A DNA stretch of 64,000 nucleotides from a virus. The notes beneath the pieces were generated by a model. That model saw nothing but the letters and a program-made list of their open reading frames with translations. It did not search any database and was not told the origin of the DNA. The stretch spans positions 157,293 to 221,292 of IMG/VR virus record IMGVR_UViG_3300040801_004034; one strand, 5' to 3'. Position 1 is the stretch's first letter. Each line of letters starts with the position of its first letter. The position numbers and the translations under genes were made by a program. This document shows, in pieces, positions 17,206 to 25,399 of the stretch.

Positions 17206-18034
17206 GGTCTTCGAGATCGATGTAAATTTTGTCGTTGAACCATGACCAATCTTGTTTAAAGACTGGCGTCTCGTTATCAATGTACCATTTTGTTCTGACA
17301 GGTACCTCACCGATTTTAATATCTGGATGCATATCAGGAAATGCTACTGTTTCAAATTTCTTATAACAAGACGAACCATGCTGTTTGGTAACTGGTAGTT
17401 CATACCAATCAGCGTCATCATCTTCATTTGACATTAACATCTCTTTAAGCTTAGCTGTATTCTTACCTTGTAACTCTTTATGTGAGTAATAAGCTCGAGC
17501 TTGCATCTGAACACTGTTTTTTGCAGCATCTTGCATTCTCCACCACAAGCAGTTTAAAACTTCATAACGTTGTGATAGTGGAAACACACGAGCATCGAAT
17601 TGAGCTTGTTTCATTACCATTGCATCAGCTACAGCAGTTTCATCTAACTGATTACCATAATCAGGTGTTATAGCACGAACCATTCGCAACTGATTAAACT
17701 TACTTGTTGCAAGACTTGCAGCAACACTTGTGATCTTTTGGATGTTTCCGCCAAACCAGATATCAGCTTCACGGCTCATCAGGTCAGTAAACACGATTGT
17801 GATATCATCTGATTGTGTATAACCAAACTGCGCACCCTGGATATTCTCACAAAGAAACTTCATCGTCTCTTGCATATCTTCGATCATACCTTCATCGAAT
17901 GGTCGATCCAACCCTTTTGTATAGGTATGAAATGCTTTACCATCGATGCGTAGCACGTAATATTGTTTTGGTGAAAGATATGTACGAGTGATATTCTCGT
18001 AACCTTTCATGCGATCTCCTAATTCATCACTCAT
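17198..18034 (-). CDS. Thg1-like 3'-5' RNA polymerase (TLP)
   Basis: 278 residues. RIDGKAFHTYTKG at about 29-41 and QSDDITIVF at about 74-82 carry the metal-binding Asp residues (about D31, D76, D77) of the tRNA-His guanylyltransferase palm. Thg1 adds G-1 to tRNA-His; bacterial and phage TLPs repair truncated tRNA 5' ends by templated 3'-5' addition. Lying next to a CCA enzyme, kinase and RNA ligases, it probably repairs tRNA. GGAAC promoter 18040-18056. Confidence 0.88.
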   Translation of the reverse strand: MSDELGDRMKGYENITRTYLSPKQYYVLRIDGKAFHTYTKGLDRPFDEGMIEDMQETMKFLCENIQGAQFGYTQSDDITIVFTDLMSREADIWFGGNIQKITSVAASLATSKFNQLRMVRAITPDYGNQLDETAVADAMVMKQAQFDARVFPLSQRYEVLNCLWWRMQDAAKNSVQMQARAYYSHKELQGKNTAKLKEMLMSNEDDDADWYELPVTKQHGSSCYKKFETVAFPDMHPDIKIGEVPVRTKWYIDNETPVFKQDWSWFNDKIYIDLEDHD

Positions 18035-18039
18035 GTTGT

Positions 18040-18056
18040 TATAATATCGTTGTTCC
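18040..18056 (-). promoter_or_regulatory. GGAAC-N5-TATAATA promoter of Thg1-like gene
   Basis: GGAAC, spacer AACGA, TATAATA; 5 nt to the ATG at 18034. Confidence 0.75.
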
Positions 18057-18060
18057 TATT

Positions 18061-18198
18061 TTACCAACAAAACCATCCGCCGCATTTATTACATTTAACA
18101 CCACCACGTGGTTGTGCTTGGATATCATGATCACATTCTGTATCAGCATCCCAAAGTTCATCTAATTCTGAGACGTTTTCTTTTATTTCATCACCCAT
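18061..18198 (-). CDS. Small zinc-knuckle protein
   Basis: 45 residues: acidic N-terminal half, then GGVKCNKCGGWFCW at the C-terminus, a CxxC-type zinc knuckle. The start overlaps the stop of the kinase gene (TAATG), which supports translation. Confidence 0.65.
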   Translation of the reverse strand: MGDEIKENVSELDELWDADTECDHDIQAQPRGGVKCNKCGGWFCW

Positions 18199-18614
18199 TA
18201 CAGCTTAATGTTATTGAGGATCTTCTCCTTTTGCTTTGCAACTACCTCAGCAGGTACCCCATGTACGTTTTCACTCCCATGCAAGTTCTGAACAACATAG
18301 CTCACAACTACATAACCATGCTTTTCAGCAAGTTCGATATACGGCTTACGTTCTTTACCTGTTGTATTGGTGTTGTCAACAATGATACATGCAGTTCTTT
18401 TCAACATATTCAGCTCGACCTGATCTTTGCACCAAGCATGAGCTTGGCCGAGTTTACTCGGATCGAAATCATAACCATCACCCCAGAATAAATCAGCACT
18501 ACATATTTCACAATCTGGGTGCAAAGTTTCGATGAACTTGCTAAAGGTAGACTTACCGCTGCCTGACGCTCCGACAGGCAGGATAAGTACTTTGTTTTGA
18601 ATTAATGGATTCAT
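18198..18614 (-). CDS. P-loop kinase, polynucleotide-kinase-like
   Basis: 138 residues. Walker A GASGSGKST at about 15-23, and IIVDNTNTT at about 78-86 matching the VDNTN strand of AAA_33 polynucleotide/zeta-toxin-type kinases. Probable 5'-OH kinase or nucleotide kinase. Lies between the Thg1-like gene and RNA ligases, so healing of 5' RNA ends is the best guess. Promoter 18620-18636 has a CATAATA -10. Confidence 0.75.
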   Translation of the reverse strand: MNPLIQNKVLILPVGASGSGKSTFSKFIETLHPDCEICSADLFWGDGYDFDPSKLGQAHAWCKDQVELNMLKRTACIIVDNTNTTGKERKPYIELAEKHGYVVVSYVVQNLHGSENVHGVPAEVVAKQKEKILNNIKL

Positions 18615-18637
18615 ATAGCTATTATGTTAATGTTCCT

Positions 18638-18838
18638 TTACTTGCTTACTCGCTCACGAATTTCTGCAAGAGAATGCTCGATCAAAAGCTCCATAAGGTC
18701 ATCAGAACTTTGAATCCTAGCTTCAATAACCTCTGTTGGCTCGTTATGGTAAATTGCTCCGGCAGCAACATGTACCTCACCACCACTGAATACATGGCGA
18801 TTGAAATTAATATGCTTGTTTTTTTCTAGTTTAATCAT
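18638..18838 (-). CDS. N-terminal fragment resembling PRPP synthetase
   Basis: 66 residues. FSGGEVHV at about 17-24 and the EARIQSSDDLMELL stretch at about 39-52 match the first domain of phage ribose-phosphate pyrophosphokinases (Prs), which are about 280 residues. The catalytic and PRPP-binding parts are absent, so this is either a remnant or a small protein reusing this fold. Confidence 0.5.
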   Translation of the reverse strand: MIKLEKNKHINFNRHVFSGGEVHVAAGAIYHNEPTEVIEARIQSSDDLMELLIEHSLAEIRERVSK

Positions 18839-18849
18839 AATTGTTTTGT

Positions 18850-19056
18850 CTATTTAAATTGTGTATCCATGTTGATATTAAACGAACGGAAAACATAGTA
18901 TAGTGATCCGATGTAAAATATCACCCAAGTACTCCATGTTGCAAAAACGAAACTATTCCAAGGTAGTTCATATATCACACCTGTAGACCACAGGGTAGCA
19001 AAAAACATCAATATGGAAATGAATTTATGTTTATGTTTTAAAAATCGTCGTATCAT
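18850..19056 (-). CDS. Small membrane protein (two transmembrane segments)
   Basis: 68 residues: basic N-terminus, hydrophobic segments at about 12-30 and 36-56. GGAAC promoter at 19062-19078 with a TAATATA -10, overlapping the stop of the HNH gene. Confidence 0.6.
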   Translation of the reverse strand: MIRRFLKHKHKFISILMFFATLWSTGVIYELPWNSFVFATWSTWVIFYIGSLYYVFRSFNINMDTQFK

Positions 19057-19060
19057 ATGT

Positions 19061-19843
19061 TTATATTACTGTTGTTCCTTTTTTACATCTACCTTTGAAC
19101 CACCCGTTTGGTATTTCAGTTTTGGTTAAATCAACTTGTTTCATTGTTACACCATTGGTAATCCAATTTGTTCCTTTCTTCGCTTCACTCATTCTTTTTC
19201 TTGTACTAGTCTTTTTTGCAATACCTTTCTGTTTTATGCTTATTTTACGTTTAACATCATCAGGACGCTGTTTACCATAATGACCATTATTCGCGCCTTT
19301 ATTTTTACCTTTCATGCTTTGTGAGATTTTTCTACAATGATCTTTAGAAAATTTCTTGCCTTTGTTAGTACCGGTTCGACCAATATTTGTTTCACTTATT
19401 CTTTTTTTATGTCTTTCAGTCATTCCTCTCACCCAACCTTCAGGTATATTTTTCAGTTTACACCATTTTTCATTATTACCATCGTTTATTAATACTAAAC
19501 CATCACGTGCATGTTTCATACTTTCTCGCCATCGAACCCTGTAATACTCAAACATTCTTGATGATGTAATACGACCTACACCGTTAATACCAGTTTTAAA
19601 AAAAGATAAAGCGGATAGAGCTCTTAACATTTTATAATACTCAACAGAGCCTTTTATTTGCATTTTTACTAGTAGTAAATGCGCAATAAAATGTTCTCTC
19701 GGAGATAATAAAACTATATTACTATGTTTATTATCTCCACCAATACTTTTTGGTATAATATGATGTCTTTCAGCATGGCATGATGTTGATGGATCTGATT
19801 TGCGTTTTTTGACAAGTGATTTGTAAACAGTATGATAATTCAT
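19061..19843 (-). CDS. HNH homing endonuclease with NUMOD3 repeats
   Basis: 260 residues. HNH core ERHHIIPKSIGGDNKHSNIVLLSPREHFIAH at about residues 25-55, followed by several NUMOD3-type helices (SETNIGRTG, SQSMKGKNKG, SEAKKG), the DNA-binding repeats of homing endonucleases. It is free-standing between the kinase and RNA ligase genes and uses a late-type promoter (19847-19856), unlike its neighbours, a sign of recent insertion. Confidence 0.88.
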   Translation of the reverse strand: MNYHTVYKSLVKKRKSDPSTSCHAERHHIIPKSIGGDNKHSNIVLLSPREHFIAHLLLVKMQIKGSVEYYKMLRALSALSFFKTGINGVGRITSSRMFEYYRVRWRESMKHARDGLVLINDGNNEKWCKLKNIPEGWVRGMTERHKKRISETNIGRTGTNKGKKFSKDHCRKISQSMKGKNKGANNGHYGKQRPDDVKRKISIKQKGIAKKTSTRKRMSEAKKGTNWITNGVTMKQVDLTKTEIPNGWFKGRCKKGTTVI

Positions 19844-19846
19844 ACT

Positions 19847-19856
19847 ATTATTTATA
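19847..19856 (-). promoter_or_regulatory. Late promoter (TATAAATAAT) of HNH endonuclease
   Basis: Contains the exact T4 late box TATAAATA, 3 nt before the ATG at 19843. Confidence 0.75.
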
Positions 19857-19857
19857 T

Positions 19858-20868
19858 TCAGCTTTCGGTATACTGGTAATTGATCGTTTTGAAGCTTAGA
19901 TCTTTGTTAAGTCGTTCACTATAAAGATGATTGCGAAGTCTCCATACAAGCCCTTCAGCAGTTGCACCATTAGCATACTTCACTTTCTTCGCTTCTTCGA
20001 CAAGATCATCAGCTGTTTCCCATTTGAATGGACCTTCATAGTAAAGATCAACCATAGGAATACCAAGCGTAGTGCAGATTTGAACTGATTCATTCCAGTC
20101 GCAAAGAATACGACGATCAAGCTTCCAAACATTGAACACCCGGGCGTCAACACCTTTAAGCTTTTCTGGATTCTTTTGAATACCTTCACCTACAAGCTCC
20201 AACTGGAGACCAATACCCACAGGTAGCTTCTCTTTAAGGTTGTACTTGAATACAGGTTGCCAATATTTGCTGTTTCCTGATTCTTTGATTTCGAGATTAC
20301 GAGAGCAAACTTTGAAACCGTCTTCGGCATGATTAACGATAGTTACAGAACTACCATCATGCTTAACAGTTGCAACAACATCTCGCCCTTTCATCATTTC
20401 GATAATATCAGGCATATTCTCAAGACGTTCTTCATCGGTCTTTGGTACAAGATGTGTCGGAAACGACCCAGCTACGTCACCACTTTCATACGATACAGGT
20501 TTTTCGTATTTCTCAACACCGAGATATTCACCCACATCAGTATCAATCAAATCATTCGGGTCGACATCATAATAGCTTGCTGGGAGATATTTCATAAGCT
20601 CACCAAGAGGCATAATTAGTCCATTGCTGTATTCACCACGAAGCTTGATAATATTAATCCTGAACTTCTTATTTTCTAGGAAGCTGAATTCTGGTTTATC
20701 TTTCGGCGCAATAGTATCGACCGGGATATAAACGACGAGATCATCCACTTTGAAATCAACTGCGCTAATTACACGCCAGCTGAGACCATACATCTTAAAG
20801 ATGGTGAGTGAATCTGCATTTGGATGCTCAATAACATCCGAGATTTTTTGTATTGTTGCTAGTTTCAT
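19858..20868 (-). CDS. RNA ligase, DRB0094/Rnl5 family
   Basis: 336 residues. An N-terminal OB-like domain (residues 1-125, EHPNADSLTIFKMYG at about 14-28, GxVVYIPVDT) precedes the nucleotidyltransferase core with motif I KHDGSS (Lys about 169), ELVGEGI (motif III) and EGLVWR (mot IV). This OB-first order is typical of Deinococcus DRB0094-type ligases, which seal 3'-OH/5'-phosphate RNA nicks. It is one of two RNA ligases in the block. Confidence 0.88.
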   Translation of the reverse strand: MKLATIQKISDVIEHPNADSLTIFKMYGLSWRVISAVDFKVDDLVVYIPVDTIAPKDKPEFSFLENKKFRINIIKLRGEYSNGLIMPLGELMKYLPASYYDVDPNDLIDTDVGEYLGVEKYEKPVSYESGDVAGSFPTHLVPKTDEERLENMPDIIEMMKGRDVVATVKHDGSSVTIVNHAEDGFKVCSRNLEIKESGNSKYWQPVFKYNLKEKLPVGIGLQLELVGEGIQKNPEKLKGVDARVFNVWKLDRRILCDWNESVQICTTLGIPMVDLYYEGPFKWETADDLVEEAKKVKYANGATAEGLVWRLRNHLYSERLNKDLSFKTINYQYTES

Positions 20869-20877
20869 ATTATATTT

Positions 20878-21219
20878 TTATTTTTGTTTCTTGTAGTTAA
20901 CAAAGTCTCTACGTAAAACATTTCCAGTTTTTTGAAAATTTCTGATGAACATTAAGTTGTAGTTTTTTAGACTCTTCTGTTTATCGTAATACCCGAATAC
21001 CTTTGCATTAAATTTTACAACATCACCTGAACGGAATTTAAAGCCAGCAGGTGCAGTGATCCAAACATGATCTGCAACATCAATATCTTTATGTATCACG
21101 TCTTTAATCAAAAGATAATGACCACCGATCTTGCGTGGATTAATTGTTTGTATAGTTGCAGTTACTTCGATCAATTGACCTTTGAACTGCTCCATTGCTT
21201 CTCTGAATTTACTTTTCAT
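20878..21219 (-). CDS. Hypothetical protein, OB-fold-like
   Basis: 113 residues, beta-rich with alternating hydrophobics (HYLLIKDVIH, HVWITAPAGF, DVVKFNAKVFGY) that suggest an OB fold. No family named. Overlaps the Rnl1-like gene by 11 nt, so it is probably co-expressed and may assist nucleic-acid binding. Confidence 0.6.
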   Translation of the reverse strand: MKSKFREAMEQFKGQLIEVTATIQTINPRKIGGHYLLIKDVIHKDIDVADHVWITAPAGFKFRSGDVVKFNAKVFGYYDKQKSLKNYNLMFIRNFQKTGNVLRRDFVNYKKQK

Positions 21220-22306
21220 CCAATACTGATTTGATTATTTTTTTGATTGTTTGGTTTGGTATTTCCATTCCTTTACGTTTCTTAAATGCAACATCTTTCC
21301 ATGGATTTCTGTACGTCATTTGCATTAAGAACGCAAAATCCTTATCCGAAAGATTTTTGTGCATTTGTGCATATTCATCGATTTTGTTGATTGAAACATC
21401 AACAGATTTTTTAACTTCATCTAGATTTTGAACAAGTTCCTCAACCATGCACCAGCATTCATAATCAAATGTGTTTTTGATATATTTTTTAAATGCTTTG
21501 AATGATGGAAAATCCTGATCAGCATAAAGATTAAGAATATTCTTTTCAGTTGCATTTGATTTAAACGAATGTAACTTGAGATACTCTGCTGATTTTACTT
21601 TCCATAAATCATTACCTTGGTATATGACACAACCTTCAATACCAGATGCTTTTTCGATCGTAGATAGAAGTTCGCTCAGGTCATTGAACTCATATTTCTT
21701 CGGACGTGGCACAAGCATCTCCATTGCAAATGAATCAAGCATTACCTGAGATTCTAGCTCGTATGTATTCTTGTTAATTGCTCCGATCAGATACAAATCG
21801 ATTTCGGGGTAGTCCAAAACAATCCGCTGATTAGGTGTTACAATTTCGAAAAGTAATGATAAATGAGTATGGTTCTGCATCCAAGGACGGATGTTATAGT
21901 ACTTGTCAAGAGCAACATCGAAATCAGCGCTATTGTCTAAAGTAACGTAGCTTTCAGTACCTCTGGTACGAACGTTGAACATGTTCTCACATGCATCGAC
22001 AATCATTAACGAGCCATCCTCTTTAGATACAATTCTCGAATCTAACAGATCAGTTGGAGGCGGAAAGTTACCAGGGTTTTCACCAAAATTAACGAACTTA
22101 GGAAAGCCGCAGCTTAAGGGCTGAAAATCTGACTTACGGTAAATAAGTGAGCGTAAAAATTTATTTTCCTGCGTCCATTCGACACTAGGCAGACCTGGAG
22201 TAATTAAACATGCCTCATCGCCAAAGAATGTAATATCTCTTTGTATAAATTCCTCGATTGGTACACTTTTGAGTGCAGCCTCTACGCGTTTTTGTGCTAA
22301 GTTCAT
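21209..22306 (-). CDS. RNA ligase, T4 Rnl1 (RnlA) family
   Basis: 365 residues. Motif I SKEDGSL (Lys at about 95, close to Lys99 of T4 Rnl1), the RTRG motif at about 113-116, LLFEIVTPNQRIV (motif III), EGCVIY (motif IV) and KVKSAEYL (motif V). Rnl1 repairs tRNA cleaved in the anticodon loop by host PrrC-type nucleases. Co-occurrence with kinase, phosphatase and CCA enzyme argues for that use. Confidence 0.9.
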   Translation of the reverse strand: MNLAQKRVEAALKSVPIEEFIQRDITFFGDEACLITPGLPSVEWTQENKFLRSLIYRKSDFQPLSCGFPKFVNFGENPGNFPPPTDLLDSRIVSKEDGSLMIVDACENMFNVRTRGTESYVTLDNSADFDVALDKYYNIRPWMQNHTHLSLLFEIVTPNQRIVLDYPEIDLYLIGAINKNTYELESQVMLDSFAMEMLVPRPKKYEFNDLSELLSTIEKASGIEGCVIYQGNDLWKVKSAEYLKLHSFKSNATEKNILNLYADQDFPSFKAFKKYIKNTFDYECWCMVEELVQNLDEVKKSVDVSINKIDEYAQMHKNLSDKDFAFLMQMTYRNPWKDVAFKKRKGMEIPNQTIKKIIKSVLDEK

Positions 22307-22596
22307 ACTAACTCCAAGCTATAATTTGCTCCCCGTTTATTGAATTTGAACACCCCTTTAACAACCCCGTTAACCATATGCGGTACAACCTTTTCAAACT
22401 CTGCTAATCTGAATGTGTATACAGTTCCACGAACACCAACATGTTTAAATTTGAAGTTACATGCTGATCGACCTCGATTTGCTCCCACAAATTCAAGCTC
22501 AGCTGGAAAGGGTCCAGGAATCTCAAGCATTTCATACCCGCCATAACTTTCATAGGTTAAGTATTCGTTTTTTTCTTTGTTGTATGGTACTTTCAT
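22303..22596 (-). CDS. Hypothetical phage protein
   Basis: 97 residues, beta-rich with many aromatic residues (KFKHVGVRGTVYTF; GVFKFNKRGANYSLELV). Recurrent in large phages by impression, with no assigned role. Overlaps the Rnl1-like start by 4 nt. Confidence 0.65.
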   Translation of the reverse strand: MKVPYNKEKNEYLTYESYGGYEMLEIPGPFPAELEFVGANRGRSACNFKFKHVGVRGTVYTFRLAEFEKVVPHMVNGVVKGVFKFNKRGANYSLELV

Positions 22597-22597
22597 A

Positions 22598-22930
22598 TTA
22601 TTTTTTTCTAATTGGAATTAATGGTACTGGTGATGCTTTACAATCACATGAGAAATCTTTTGTTTTGTCAAATTCTTTTTTACAAACCGTACATTGCCAA
22701 ATGTTCCAATGTATTTTGCGTTCGTATTTTTCTTCTAATAATGCCTCTGATGGCCACTTTGGTGGATCAACTTGACTTTTTGGTGGAATATAACTACCTG
22801 TTCGAACAGGTTCATTATGACAATCGCATGGACATTTATGATTTTTACGAATCTTTACAAATATCCACAAAGCTATCGGCAATAAAGCAACAGCAATTGG
22901 ACTACAACTTGAACATGCTAAAACGATCAT
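22598..22930 (-). CDS. Membrane-anchored zinc-binding protein
   Basis: 110 residues. One N-terminal transmembrane segment (about 7-27), then two clusters of cysteines: CPCDCH at about 33-38 and CTVCKKEF with CDCK at about 80-97, likely zinc sites facing the cytoplasm. Function unknown. Confidence 0.6.
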   Translation of the reverse strand: MIVLACSSCSPIAVALLPIALWIFVKIRKNHKCPCDCHNEPVRTGSYIPPKSQVDPPKWPSEALLEEKYERKIHWNIWQCTVCKKEFDKTKDFSCDCKASPVPLIPIRKK

Positions 22931-23139
22931 ACTTCTTTAAATTCAATTTCAAATGTTGCAAGGCTATATTTTTCACCCGGTAAATTGCGACGAATGTTTA
23001 CTAAATCATATTCAGCTTCCTCTTTATCTGATTTGAGATGTTTAAGCGGAACGGTTGGTGAAAAATATCCTCCCATTCGATGCGAGCAATAGTAAAACCC
23101 ATCACAATCACGTTTGATGCAATACTGTTTAATAATCAT
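22927..23139 (-). CDS. Hypothetical protein
   Basis: 70 residues with a Cys-rich start (CIKRDCDGFYYCSH). Promoter at 23145-23161 has GGAAC with a degenerate TATTATT -10. ATGA overlap with the following gene. Confidence 0.65.
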   Translation of the reverse strand: MIIKQYCIKRDCDGFYYCSHRMGGYFSPTVPLKHLKSDKEEAEYDLVNIRRNLPGEKYSLATFEIEFKEV

Positions 23140-23163
23140 ACAGCAATAATAATGATGTTCCTT

Positions 23164-23973
23164 TTATTGGAATTGTGTGTCGTGACTTAAAAAATGTTGT
23201 GTAATAACACCATTTTGTATAATTGCATAGCTCATTTGCATACAGTCAATACAGTAGTTTTTTAAACCAATCCCATTTTTCTTTTCTCGTTTGATTTTAC
23301 TGTTAATTGTAGTATGACCAACAACTTGTCTTACTTCATCAAGGGGCACGAATTCATAATTCCAATCAAGCCAAACAGGGCTCCCAACATCGCTCAGACC
23401 CATCCGACATGCACCGACATCCCATATCCAATGACCAGCTTCAAACATAAAATGATGTTTTGTTTTATCCCAGTCATCACTCAAACGTTGGATATTATCC
23501 AGTTCGCTCATGAATGGTTTAAAATGTGATGTGTGAAATCCTGCATGTGAAACAACAATATCATCACCGATTTGTGTACAAAGCTTTAGCGATTCAACCC
23601 ATTTTGGATCGATATCCTTATTAAAAGTTTTTGCTTTACTTTTTGACCAACCAGAGCAAAAATAGTCTGAATTTGATTTAGTGTTGATATAGTTTTTATT
23701 ATATGATGCTAAGTATGCAACATCATGATTACCAACATGCCAAATAGCGCGATCACCAAATTCTTCAAACCGTTCTCTGATCCATTCACATGTTGCACCA
23801 ACACCATATATAATTGCTCCGTCTGGTGTTCTGAATGTATCGAAATAGTCACCGTTAAAGATTACAATCTCCCAATCACGTTCAGCTTCTAATACGAGGT
23901 CAGCAAAGCCACCAATGTTTTGGTGTATGTCCGGAATTACTAGTACTTTTGTTTCTTTTGATATTTTTCTCAT
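23164..23973 (-). CDS. Calcineurin-like phosphoesterase (PP family)
   Basis: 269 residues. Metal-site motifs IPDIHQN at about 13-19, FNGDYFD at about 39-45, WHVGNHD at about 79-85, VSHAGFH at about 143 and VVGHT near 217 fit bacterial/phage PP-type phosphatases, such as the phosphatase half of bacterial Pnkp. It could remove 2',3'-cyclic or 3' phosphates in RNA repair, or dephosphorylate proteins. It ends the core of the repair block. Confidence 0.82.
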   Translation of the reverse strand: MRKISKETKVLVIPDIHQNIGGFADLVLEAERDWEIVIFNGDYFDTFRTPDGAIIYGVGATCEWIRERFEEFGDRAIWHVGNHDVAYLASYNKNYINTKSNSDYFCSGWSKSKAKTFNKDIDPKWVESLKLCTQIGDDIVVSHAGFHTSHFKPFMSELDNIQRLSDDWDKTKHHFMFEAGHWIWDVGACRMGLSDVGSPVWLDWNYEFVPLDEVRQVVGHTTINSKIKREKKNGIGLKNYCIDCMQMSYAIIQNGVITQHFLSHDTQFQ

Positions 23974-24094
23974 TTTCTTTTAATCTCTCAATAAGTTGTT
24001 CGTCAATTTCTGCAGTTATTGTTCTCTGCATATCTTCTCGTGCTTCATCATCATTAAAGACAATACGCAACACTTCAAGACTATTATCTTCCAT
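23900..24094 (-). CDS. Hypothetical charged helical protein
   Basis: 64 residues, mostly an acidic/basic helix, overlapping the first 74 nt of the phosphoesterase gene in another frame. A TATAATA lies 5 nt before the ATG without a good GGAAC box. Confidence 0.5.
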   Translation of the reverse strand: MEDNSLEVLRIVFNDDEAREDMQRTITAEIDEQLIERLKENEKNIKRNKSTSNSGHTPKHWWLC

Positions 24095-24118
24095 TCACTT
24101 ATTATACATTAACAACCA

Positions 24119-24334
24119 CTAATTTCCAGTAATTTTAATACTATGAAAGCTGTTCATTGATCTAGTAAACCCCTTTTCATCCCGTGCAAGAAACGCAGCA
24201 GTAGGGGCATGCCATTCAACAACACCTACAAAGATTGGATTCTTATAATCGTTACGCACTTCGCAGGTAATTTTATCACCTGCGCATACTTCTTGACCAT
24301 TATCAGCAAATATTCCAGTTTGTTTATATTTCAT
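24119..24334 (-). CDS. YopX-like small phage protein
   Basis: 71 residues. The DNGQEVCAGDKI start and GVVEWHAPTAAFLAR core follow the YopX-like pattern, a beta-barrel family of unknown role in phages. ATGA overlap with the upstream gene. Confidence 0.6.
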   Translation of the reverse strand: MKYKQTGIFADNGQEVCAGDKITCEVRNDYKNPIFVGVVEWHAPTAAFLARDEKGFTRSMNSFHSIKITGN

Positions 24335-24702
24335 GATTGGTGCTGAAAGCTATGCAGGTAACATTCTATATTCCTTTTACCTACTGGGTTCATACTATGA
24401 CACATCCAATCTGATGTTAAATCAATATTTTTGTTCATGCAGAATTTTACTAACCACTTTGCACAATCATAACCTGTCTTCTCGAGATCTCCATTCGCAT
24501 TATCACCTGCAGCATAATGAACATCAGCTAGATCATGATCGAATGAGATAAAGTCTGGAAGTTCATTATATAAAATGAAGTGATCACTGATAGTTTTTAC
24601 AAACTCATCATAATTACGGACAATTGTCCATGTACCAACATCTGGCAATTTCACATGGGTTGTGAATTGCGGGCTTCGTATATCATCTAAAAATAAGTTC
24701 AT
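24331..24702 (-). CDS. Cyclic-phosphate-processing receiver domain protein (cREC)
   Basis: 123 residues. It reads MNLFLDDIRSP at the start, IVRNYDEF at about 28, ISFDHDLAD at about 51-59, EKTGYDCAKWLV at about 73 and SMNPVGKRNIECYL near the end. These are the marks of the receiver-like domain predicted to act on cyclic phosphates at RNA ends. That prediction plus the adjacent ligases and phosphatases makes an end-processing role attractive. Confidence 0.78.
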   Translation of the reverse strand: MNLFLDDIRSPQFTTHVKLPDVGTWTIVRNYDEFVKTISDHFILYNELPDFISFDHDLADVHYAAGDNANGDLEKTGYDCAKWLVKFCMNKNIDLTSDWMCHSMNPVGKRNIECYLHSFQHQS

Positions 24703-25016
24703 TGCATAACCTCAATTATATAACATGAGTTCATAGTATTCAACACAGTTTCTGTTTTATTATCTTGTGGTACAATCTTTGTAACTGGAGACGATGTAAA
24801 CAGACCAAGCGATTCAACACCATTGCGTTCTTCCCGTAGCACCCAAATAGATTTACCAACTTCAACATCCATTAATAATATACCTTTGATGGAATATTCA
24901 ACCGGTACACCATTAAATCTAGCTCCATCAACTTCTGATAAAGTGTCATTTTCGGTGTAATTTTCATCACTGATATGTTTCTTTTTATAAAGTTTAACTG
25001 TTTGTAATTTTTTCAT
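24699..25016 (-). CDS. Hypothetical protein
   Basis: 105 residues, beta-rich, no recognised family. Overlaps the cREC gene by 4 nt and the next upstream gene by 4 nt, so it is part of one transcript. Confidence 0.65.
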   Translation of the reverse strand: MKKLQTVKLYKKKHISDENYTENDTLSEVDGARFNGVPVEYSIKGILLMDVEVGKSIWVLREERNGVESLGLFTSSPVTKIVPQDNKTETVLNTMNSCYIIEVMQ

Positions 25017-25399
25017 ATTTTTCTAAGTTCGTTGTTAAAACACTCCCATGCTACTGCTGAATTGATCGCAGCTCTGAGTGTAGGTCTCTTTTCCCCTTCA
25101 CCAACCGAAACACCAAACATATCACGTTGTTCAGAACCTGCTTCCTCCAAAAAATCCAAGCGTTGTGTATCATTCAACGAATATCGAGCATAGTGCTCAT
25201 CACGTAAAATAGTCGCTCGTTCTTTTGTTTCAAATGGTCCGATAACTTTGTAATTATGCGTCGGGTCCATGTAATAGAAACCAACTGTGGTGAAACCTGC
25301 ACTTATTTCAAGATCAGTGGGATCATCACAGTTTATCAATTCAAGTATTTCACTATAATTGCTGTTTATACTTCTTGTTCTATGTTGGTTAACTTCCAT
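25013..25399 (-). CDS. Hypothetical protein
   Basis: 128 residues. The KRPTLRAAINSAVAWE segment near the C-terminus is like the helix found in many phage orphan proteins. Unknown function; stop/start overlaps on both sides. Confidence 0.65.
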   Translation of the reverse strand: MEVNQHRTRSINSNYSEILELINCDDPTDLEISAGFTTVGFYYMDPTHNYKVIGPFETKERATILRDEHYARYSLNDTQRLDFLEEAGSEQRDMFGVSVGEGEKRPTLRAAINSAVAWECFNNELRKI

